Assembly (NCBI GenBank): GCA_013813765.1 | Contig: JACCRC010000068.1 | Location: 1 to 32,705, forward strand | DNA from: Deltaproteobacteria bacterium | GTDB lineage: Bacteria; Myxococcota_A; Polyangia; Haliangiales; Haliangiaceae | Direction: 5' to 3' | Length of the DNA: 32,705 nucleotides | Shown here: in pieces, positions 17,031 to 23,229 of the stretch | Layout of the letters: every line of letters starts with the position of its first letter | How positions within the stretch are numbered: position 1 is the stretch's first letter | Made by a program: the position numbers and the translations under genes | The notes under the pieces: generated by a model | Database searches by the model: none | What the model was told of the DNA's origin: nothing | Seen by the model: only the letters and a program-made list of their open reading frames with translations

Positions 17031-17096
17031 GCCGCCGCCGCCTCCGAAACCGGGGCAGCCCGCCAGTGCAAGCACGAACAGGACAGCGCGGATCAT
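16359..17096 (-). CDS. Thrombospondin type 3 repeat lipoprotein (first of tandem pair)
   Basis: 245 aa. Signal peptide with lipobox LAGC (C14), then five or six TSP3 repeats (DNDRDG, DKCPNDPEDKDGF, DGCPDPD), a run of 13 prolines near residue 200 after RVIIS, and a final TSP3 unit ending DGDGCPD. No OmpA C-domain is present. It starts a few bases after the 3' end of the group II intron, so its transcript is joined to the upstream genes only through the intron. It sits next to a copy of itself. TSP3-bearing OmpA-type proteins are known neighbours of the FtsZ-like/vWA systems. The Pro-run here and in the gene at 5141-7516 suggests similar extended linkers. Confidence 0.88.
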   Translation of the reverse strand: MIRAVLFVLALAGCPGFGGGGGDYDGDGLKSDDRCTSDPEDFDGFEDSDGCPEPDNDRDGVLDVDDRCPNDAESKNGHEDDDGCPETGNSDRDGEGIPDNADKCPDDPEDKDGFEDADGCPDPDNDRDSVLDAKDLCPNDPEDKDGFDDSDGCPDPDNDRDQILDHVDKCPNDAELYNGIEDEDGCPDRGRVIISAPPPPPPPPPPPPPKKPVDRDGDGFPDATDKCPDEKETKNGLRDGDGCPD

Positions 17097-17104
17097 TGGT
17101 AGAT

Positions 17105-18121
17105 CTAACCTTCTTCCGTCTCGCGACGGACGTGAGTAAGACCCCCGTTCAAACCGTACGTGCGGATTTCCCGCATACGGCTTACCGGTGATCGTTCAGA
17201 GCGCGGCAGTTGTGCTTGCCCAGGGTAGCGGATCGTTCCGTGCAGTCTGTGAAGCCCGAGTTGGTAGAAGGCTTTCGTCGTCCACCGGCGCATCTCGCCA
17301 GGTCGCAGGTTCCGGCCTTTGCGACGACGCATCAGCTTGCGTAGGCGCATCCAGACGTAGCTGTCGACCTGCTTGAATTTCGCCGATGCGTTTCCGGTCG
17401 CGAAGTAGCCACCCCAGCCACGGATCATCGGATTGATCTTCGCGATCGTCTCGCGCAGATCACGGTGACATGCGTTGTTCGGTGCTAGCTCCTTCACGCG
17501 CTCCTTCACCCGCTTCACGCTTGTCGTCGACGGCCAGCGCTGGAGAAAGTAGACGCGCTTGCGCTCGTTCTCCCAGATCCGACCTGACATGCGCTTCTGC
17601 AAGTGACAGCCGAGAAAGTCGAAGCCTTCGTTACCGTCGGTCAGCTCCACCTTCCTCGTCTTGTCCGGGTGTAGTTCAAGTCGCAGCCGCTTGAAGATCA
17701 GCTTCACGTACTGCGCACACTGTTTGGTCCACAGCTCGTCGAGAAACGACAGGTAGATGTTCGAGAGCAGCGGCGAGATCACACCACCCTGCGGTGTCCC
17801 GCTGAGCAGCTTGGTCTCGCGCCCGTCTTCCATCACACCGGCGTCGAGCCACATCCAGATCAGGCGCAGCACCCGACGGTCGCTCACGCGCCGCTTCACC
17901 CGCTCCATCAGGATCTCGCGATCGAGACTCCCGAAGAAGTCGCGGATGTCGGCATCGAACACGAAGTTGCCCTTGTGCCCGGAGCCGCGCAGACGGATTG
18001 CTTCCAGCGCCTGCGTCGCCGAGCGACCGGGCCGAAAGCCGTACGAGCAGTCCTTGAAGTCGACCTCGAAGATCGGTTCCAGGATCAGTTTCGCTGCCGT
18101 CTGCACCACGCGATCACGCAC
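17105..18121 (-). pseudogene. ltrA: Degenerate group II intron reverse transcriptase/maturase
   Basis: 338 codons remain open. Visible RT blocks: [50 protein letters not shown], then [10 protein letters not shown] and GFDFLGC, and the maturase X domain ([11 protein letters not shown]). The catalytic YADD block, expected between [11 protein letters not shown] and [11 protein letters not shown], is absent: a few dozen codons were lost in frame. The N-terminus is also missing; the open frame continues back only to a TGA at 18173 and reads TRIPTV just before the GTG, the usual lead-in to this block. At the 3' end the frame runs through domain V, so the original stop seems lost too. It cannot polymerise DNA. 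A residual RNA-binding maturase role is possible but unlikely. Confidence 0.88.
17151..17183 (-). ncRNA. Group II intron domain V
   Basis: On the minus strand this reads as the classic domain V hairpin: AAGCCGTATGCGG, a GAAA-type loop, then CCGCACGTACGGTTT. The AGC catalytic triad is present at the base of the stem. It is preserved although the maturase gene is broken, so the ribozyme core could still function if domain I is adequate. Confidence 0.85.
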
Positions 18122-18447
18122 CGTCGGAATCCTCGTCGATCGTTTCGGATCGTCTCGTCGAGGATGTTGCCTTCACCGTGAAATGAGCGGCTCGGCTTCC
18201 CGGTTGTAAATGTGTCGAGGCTGCAAGCTTCACTTCATGTTGCGGCCCGCGTCCTTGCCTCCCGTTGTTCACGGGCTCCTGACGTAGCGCTTCGGCCTCC
18301 AGAATCTCTTCTGGCTCCGGCGACCTGCTACCCGGCGCTCCGACGCTTACCGGGGCGGGACTTGCACCCGCGGGAGAACCGCAGCGTGACAGCTCCGAGT
18401 CTTGCAACTCGTCGTCGTCGTCACGGCGCACCATCCGCGCATCTTAC
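18122..18447 (-). other. 5' intron RNA and short 5' exon between ExbD-like gene and RT remnant
   Basis: No protein gene is supported here. From 18431 downward it is the 5' part of group II domain I, followed by degraded leader that joins abruptly to the RT remnant near 18130-18140. The 16 bp from 18432 to 18447 are exon sequence after the ExbD-like stop codon. Confidence 0.55.
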
Positions 18448-18945
18448 TCAGAACTGCGGTCGCGCTGACAGTCCCTGAGGCTCGGTGAGCCCGACGTCCG
18501 CGAAGCCGACCTTCACCGCGACGTCCATCGCGAGGACCATCTGCTGGTAGGACACCGGCTCGGCGGTTGTCGACTCCGCCGCGATCTCGATGTTCGACTT
18601 GTCGATGAAGAACGCCGAGCCCTTCTGCGTCTTCAGCACCTCCTCGAGCTTCGCCCAGTCGTAGCCGCTCGCGATCTTCGGGATCACGGTGAAGTCGCCG
18701 ACGCGCGACACGCCGACCCAGATCTTGTCGGCCTGGATCAGCACGGAGAGCTCGGGATCGTCCTTCGGCTCCTTCACCTGATCGCGGGCTTTCCCGGCGG
18801 TCTTCACGTCGAGCGAGGCGATGTTTACCCAGACGGCCGTGACCAGCAGGAACGCTGTCAGGCAGCTCATCAGATCGATGAACGGGATGATGTTGAGCTC
18901 GACGTTGACCGAGCCCTTCTGGTCAGTTCCGATGGCTGCGCCCAT
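18448..18945 (-). CDS. ExbD/TolR-like protein without a visible ExbB/TolQ partner
   Basis: 165 aa. The N-terminus has the ExbD/TolR pattern: a short cytosolic segment, then NIIPFIDLMSCLTAFLLV with the conserved Asp (D24) at the start of the single TM (22-42). In this family that Asp carries protons in a motor with ExbB/TolQ. The periplasmic part (about 120 aa) fits family length. The start ATG has GAGG close before it, 25 nt after the J-like gene. Its TGA is 16 bp before the intron. No TolQ/ExbB gene is present in the window, so either the partner lies elsewhere or this copy serves another membrane complex. The nearest multi-TM neighbour is the 607-aa protein just upstream. Confidence 0.85.
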   Translation of the reverse strand: MGAAIGTDQKGSVNVELNIIPFIDLMSCLTAFLLVTAVWVNIASLDVKTAGKARDQVKEPKDDPELSVLIQADKIWVGVSRVGDFTVIPKIASGYDWAKLEEVLKTQKGSAFFIDKSNIEIAAESTTAEPVSYQQMVLAMDVAVKVGFADVGLTEPQGLSARPQF

Positions 18946-18970
18946 GCCTCACAGACACGGGCGGTCGCCA

Positions 18971-20794
18971 CTAGTTGCGGGCGCAGACCTTCAGCGCGAT
19001 CGCGGCCACGAACAGTCCAACGTAGAACAACGTCTTCAACACCTCCGCGCCATCGCCGCCACCGTGGCTCGCTTTGACACCGTTCTTGTTGATGAGTTCC
19101 CACGCATTTGGGCGGTAGTCGTATTTCATCGAGACGAAGCCATCCGCGCGGAGGCCCTCGACCGCCGTGGAGCCGTGGTAGTCGCCGAACTTGCGCTCGC
19201 CCTTCGGGGTGACGCGGCTCGACGCGATCTCGCGGGCGATGAAGCCGGCACCGTAGGCAGCTGCCACACCGAGGACCACCAGCACGATGCCGACGCCGGT
19301 CGAGATGCTCTTGAACCAGCCCGGCGGGTGGATGAGGCCGAACAGCACGATCGCCGTGGCGAGCGTGATGAACGCGATCGTACCGACGTTGCGGATGTAG
19401 TGGTGCAACGTCGAGCAGCGCAGACAGCGGGCGACCGGGCGCGCACCGACCTGGTAGTGAATGCGCGTGGTGTTGCCGTAGTACTCGCGGCCGGTCTCCA
19501 TCTGCGAGCTGACCGATGCACACGAGCTCGCCTCGAGCTCGCGCTTGCCGCAGAAGTGGCACATCGCCTTCTGAACGTCGGCGAGCCGCTCGTGATAGGC
19601 CTTCACGCGCTCCTTGATCGAGCTCGAGTGCGCGACCGCACCGACCTTGTCGATCACTTCCTTGAAGCGAGCCTCGAGCTGTTGCTCGCGCGGGATGCCG
19701 CGGAGCTTGCCGAACGCTTCACCGACGGCCTCGTCGATCAGGGCCGAGAGGCCGAGCAGCTGCGCCTCGTCGAGCGGGCGCCAGCGCGCCGCCAGCGTGG
19801 AGAGTCGCTCGAGGTACGCCGCGACATCCTCGACGAGACCGTTGCCGGTCTCGGCATCCGGCGCGAGCTCCGCGAGCTCGGACTGGAACTGCGTCTTGAG
19901 CGGGCGGAACGCGACGAGCCACGTCTCCGCATCGACCTTGCTCTTGCCGGCGATCGACGACAGGTGCGCGACGTTCCCGACGCGGCCCTGTGCCATCTCG
20001 ATCTTCGTCTCACCGACGACGAGATCCGCGAGCCGCGTACGCAGCGCCGCGATCACCGCCTCGGTGTCGTCCGCACCGAGCAACTCGTCGCCGAGCGCCT
20101 CGATCTTCATGCGCACGTGAACCGCGAACTGCTCGGAGCCGAGCAGCTCGCCCCACTTCGCGACGCCCTCGCCGAGCAACCACGCCCAGACGCTCTGGTT
20201 GCCGAGGAGAGCGCCGGTCGCGCGGATCACCTTGTGTGGATCCTCGACAAGCGACAGTCCCCCGCGATCCTGCCACGCGAGTGCAGCGGCCTGCGCCGCG
20301 CTCTGCGCCGCGACGATCGTCGGACCGCTCTCGCGCAGCGACGAGAAGCCGACGAGCAGGCGAAGGTTCGCCTGGTTGAGCTGGTGTGCCATCGGCGCGC
20401 CTTCGCGCACCAGGTTCAGATAGCTGCGGATCGCGGTGCCATCCGAGCTCGTCAGCGCCGAGTGCAGTGCGCCGCCGTCCGCGTCGTCGATGACGTCGAA
20501 CCACAGGAGCTGCTCGACGAGGCGAGCCAGCGGGCTCTCCATCGTCTGGGCGGCCTCCTGGATCTCGATCTCGTCGCCCGGCGGTAGCCACGGCACCGGA
20601 TCGGGATCGGGCAGCGACATTCCGACGCGCGCGCGAGCGAGCGCCTTGTCGCACTGCCACACCGCTTGCTTCGCGGTCGCGTTCGTCGGCAGCCGGAGCA
20701 ACCGGAACGGTGACTTGCGGAACTGCCCGAGACCCGGCGAGCGCAGGAGCGCCCGATCAGCTTCCGTATTCGACATGTCGATGGCTGCGGTCAT
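18971..20794 (-). CDS. J-like N-terminus, zinc-ribbon, multi-TM protein next to Hsp70
   Basis: 607 aa. The first 100 residues contain SPFRLLRLPTNATAKQAVW (28-46), the opening of a J-domain-type helix, and later ESPLARLVEQLLWFD (86-100). The HPD motif of true DnaJ is not seen. A long helical middle (100-410) has no recognised motif. A zinc-binding segment follows with C412-x2-C415 and C457-x2-C460, then two TMs (about 469-487 and 497-518) and a last TM near 588-603. The ATG has GAGGA 7 nt upstream and is 7 nt after the Hsp70 stop. Position beside the Hsp70 supports a cochaperone-like role at the membrane. The J-type call is based on sequence pattern only. Confidence 0.75.
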   Translation of the reverse strand: MTAAIDMSNTEADRALLRSPGLGQFRKSPFRLLRLPTNATAKQAVWQCDKALARARVGMSLPDPDPVPWLPPGDEIEIQEAAQTMESPLARLVEQLLWFDVIDDADGGALHSALTSSDGTAIRSYLNLVREGAPMAHQLNQANLRLLVGFSSLRESGPTIVAAQSAAQAAALAWQDRGGLSLVEDPHKVIRATGALLGNQSVWAWLLGEGVAKWGELLGSEQFAVHVRMKIEALGDELLGADDTEAVIAALRTRLADLVVGETKIEMAQGRVGNVAHLSSIAGKSKVDAETWLVAFRPLKTQFQSELAELAPDAETGNGLVEDVAAYLERLSTLAARWRPLDEAQLLGLSALIDEAVGEAFGKLRGIPREQQLEARFKEVIDKVGAVAHSSSIKERVKAYHERLADVQKAMCHFCGKRELEASSCASVSSQMETGREYYGNTTRIHYQVGARPVARCLRCSTLHHYIRNVGTIAFITLATAIVLFGLIHPPGWFKSISTGVGIVLVVLGVAAAYGAGFIAREIASSRVTPKGERKFGDYHGSTAVEGLRADGFVSMKYDYRPNAWELINKNGVKASHGGGDGAEVLKTLFYVGLFVAAIALKVCARN

Positions 20795-20801
20795 CGGGTC
20801 C

Positions 20802-23228
20802 TCACTTCACGTCCGAGCGAATGGCCGAGGAGACGCGCTCGCGCTCCTCGGAGGGGAACATCGAAACGATCTCGCGGCAGACGCCGGGGACCTCGTGGAA
20901 GTCCTGGCGCTGGATCGCCTGCACGCCGCGCTCGAACTGCTTGCGCGTCATGTCCATGAGGCCCAGGCGCTCCGCCTCCTTCATCAGGTAGGCGAGGTAC
21001 CCCTCCCAGAACCACGGCTGGCGAGTCATCACGGTCAGGTTGAGCGTGCGAATGTCGTCGATCTTGCTCTCCACGAGGTCCAGATCGCCGCGCGCGAGAG
21101 CGCGGTCGGCCTCGACGAGCAGCGTCGCGAGCTGGCGCTTGTCACCGGGCTCGCCGTCTGCCTCGATGACCTCCGTGGCGCGGCCGCGGATCTCCTCGAG
21201 CTCGGTGGCGAGCCGGTTCTTGCGGCCGCCGTCCTCGGCGTGATCGAGATCCTGCGACATCATGCGGACCATCTGATCGGCGAGATCGATCGAGTCGCGA
21301 TCGCCCTCCTCGAGCAGCGCCTCGACCTCGCGGATCTTGACGTCATTCTTCTCCTCGCTGACGGAGGAGATGTCCTCCTCATCGAGCTGGTCGGCCATCT
21401 CCTCGAGCTTCTTCAGGCGGTCCTTCTGATCCGCGAGACCCTTCGCGACCTCGTTCGCCGGCTTGGTCTCGAGATCGAAGCGCACGACCTCCTCGAACCA
21501 CTGATCGAGCGCGGGCACGTAGGCGCGGCCGATCGTCTGCGCGCTCTCGTCGACGGCGATCGTCACCTCGACCGTGCTGCCCTCGGGGACATCGCGGCTG
21601 ATCTTGTCGGCGTGGATGTGCAGCACGCCGATCACCTTGTTGCGGTCGGCGCGCGTGCTCTCGCCCTGGACGAGCGGCACGTGAATCGCCTCACCCGACT
21701 GGCCGCGCTTCAGCGAGACCGTCGTCTGGTGGGTCATCGTCTGGCGCGCCGGCAGCACCACGCCCTTGCGCAGGTACCAGTGCACGCTGTTGTTCGCGAG
21801 CATGATGCCGACCGACGACGACAGCGGCGGTCGAGCGATCGAGAAGCCGTGCAGCATCTTGATCGTGTCGGGCTCGACGGCGAGCGGGTTGCCCATGCCG
21901 TCGACCGCGCCGACCTTGAACACGTTGAGCTGCGAGATCGCGAGCTGCAGGTCCACGGCGAATCCGCCGTTCGGCTGCACCGGCGAGAGAGGGGCCTTGA
22001 ACTGACCGTCATCGCGCTCGACCGTGATCTTCAGGCCCGGGGGCGGCGGCACCGGAGAGGTCACCTTGCCGACGATCAGCGGCGACGGGTCCGTGGTCAT
22101 CGCCTCGTACTCGAGGTGGAGCTCGATCGCCGCGCCGATCTTCTTCTTGCGCATCTCGACCGGCATGCGCTGGGTCGATGCGAACAGCGCCGCGCCGCGC
22201 GCGACGATCGTCATCGGATCGACGTAGTGCTTCGCCTCGACGCCGACGTCGAAGTGGATCTGCTTCGCGACGCACGGAGTGAGCGTGGGGCCACCGACCA
22301 TGACGAGGCCCGATAGCTCGGTCGCCTCGACGCGGTTGCGCTTCAGGAGCTTGTTGCAGAGCAGCGTCGTCTTCTCGACGAGCGGCTGGAGAAGATCTTC
22401 GAGCTCGTCGCGCGACAGCGAGAACTCGACAAGGTCGGGGATCGAGAACATCGTCGACTCGACATCGGAGAGCGCGTGGCGCGAGCGCTCCGCCTCGACC
22501 TTGATCTTCGCGAACGCGCCTTCGTTCGCCGGATCCGTGCGCTTGAAGTCGCCGTGCTTCTTCGACTCGCGGATGAGGTCGGTCGCCTTGCGCGCGATCA
22601 CTCGGTCGAAGTCGCGGCCACCGAGGTGATTGTCACCGTCGTGGTCGATGACCTGAAGGCGGCCGTCCTTGCAGCGGACGAGCGACACGTCGAACGTGCC
22701 ACCGCCGAGGTCGTAGACGAGCCACGAGCCATCGCGGACGGTGCCGGTGCCGGAGTGCGCGATCGCAGCGGCGATCGGCTCCTGCAGCAGCGGCGCGTGC
22801 TCGATTCCGGCCAGCGCGGCGGCGCGACGCGTGGCGTCGCACTGCGGCAGCTGGAACATCGCGGGGATGGTGATCACGGCGGCGCGCGGTGCCTCGCCGT
22901 CGATCGCCTTCGCACGCTCGACGAGCGACTTCAGCACCTCGGCCGACAGCTCCTCGGGGGTGTACTCCTTGCCGGACGCCGGGAACCGCTTCTTCTCGCC
23001 GGTGCCCATGAGCCGCTTGAACTCGATCGACGTGTTCTGCGGATCGACATCGAGCATCGCCTTGGCCTTCGCGCCGACGATGATCTGACCGGTGGGCAGC
23101 ACCTGGATCGCGGACGGCAGCAACGGATTTCCGTCGCTGTCGGGGAGCAGACGCTGCTGCCGGCCTTCCTGCCGCGCGAGCGCCGAGTTCGTCGTTCCGA
23201 GGTCGATACCGTAATCGATGGTCGACAT
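20802..23228 (-). CDS. Hsp70-family protein with helical C-terminal extension
   Basis: 808 aa against about 640 for DnaK. The actin-type ATPase domain is intact: GIDLGTTNS (7-15), DLGGGTFD (173-180), and VGGPTLTP (311-318). A beta-rich substrate-binding-like region (about 385-560) diverges from DnaK. Beyond about 565 there is a charged helical extension with LEEMADQLDEEDI-type stretches, probably coiled coil. It lacks a DnaK-like C-terminal tail. It is not the housekeeping dnaK, as no grpE or dnaJ is near. The start is 1 nt after the TGA of the 820-aa gene (TGA-A-ATG on the minus strand). The companion J-like gene follows 7 nt later. Probably a client-specific chaperone for this envelope system. 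Confidence 0.92.
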   Translation of the reverse strand: MSTIDYGIDLGTTNSALARQEGRQQRLLPDSDGNPLLPSAIQVLPTGQIIVGAKAKAMLDVDPQNTSIEFKRLMGTGEKKRFPASGKEYTPEELSAEVLKSLVERAKAIDGEAPRAAVITIPAMFQLPQCDATRRAAALAGIEHAPLLQEPIAAAIAHSGTGTVRDGSWLVYDLGGGTFDVSLVRCKDGRLQVIDHDGDNHLGGRDFDRVIARKATDLIRESKKHGDFKRTDPANEGAFAKIKVEAERSRHALSDVESTMFSIPDLVEFSLSRDELEDLLQPLVEKTTLLCNKLLKRNRVEATELSGLVMVGGPTLTPCVAKQIHFDVGVEAKHYVDPMTIVARGAALFASTQRMPVEMRKKKIGAAIELHLEYEAMTTDPSPLIVGKVTSPVPPPPGLKITVERDDGQFKAPLSPVQPNGGFAVDLQLAISQLNVFKVGAVDGMGNPLAVEPDTIKMLHGFSIARPPLSSSVGIMLANNSVHWYLRKGVVLPARQTMTHQTTVSLKRGQSGEAIHVPLVQGESTRADRNKVIGVLHIHADKISRDVPEGSTVEVTIAVDESAQTIGRAYVPALDQWFEEVVRFDLETKPANEVAKGLADQKDRLKKLEEMADQLDEEDISSVSEEKNDVKIREVEALLEEGDRDSIDLADQMVRMMSQDLDHAEDGGRKNRLATELEEIRGRATEVIEADGEPGDKRQLATLLVEADRALARGDLDLVESKIDDIRTLNLTVMTRQPWFWEGYLAYLMKEAERLGLMDMTRKQFERGVQAIQRQDFHEVPGVCREIVSMFPSEERERVSSAIRSDVK

Positions 23229-23229
23229 A

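Larger units (their letters stand above)
17100..18431 (-). mobile_element. Eroded group II intron
   Basis: The minus-strand sequence starting at 18431 has the 5' intron signature GTGCGCC, followed by a GGGTGCAAGTCCC motif seen in bacterial group II domain I. The 3' part has a good domain V (17151-17183) and a domain VI-like hairpin (stem CCGTC/GACGG, GCGA loop, 17116-17129). The whole element is about 1.33 kb, short for an ORF-bearing intron (about 1.9-2.5 kb). The encoded maturase has lost its N-terminal part and the YADD motif. The element lies between the ExbD-like gene and the first TSP3 gene, in intron-sense orientation with the operon. The exact 3' end is uncertain within about 8 bases. 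It is probably immobile; splicing, possibly with help in trans, cannot be judged. Confidence 0.8.
17086..18440. repeat. 8-bp inverted repeat flanking the intron
   Basis: GCGCGGAT at 17086-17093 and its exact complement ATCCGCGC at 18433-18440 bracket the intron in the exons. Without the intron they would form a hairpin with a loop of roughly 10 bases that contains the start codon of the TSP3 gene. It could be an insertion target or chance in GC-rich DNA. Confidence 0.35.
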
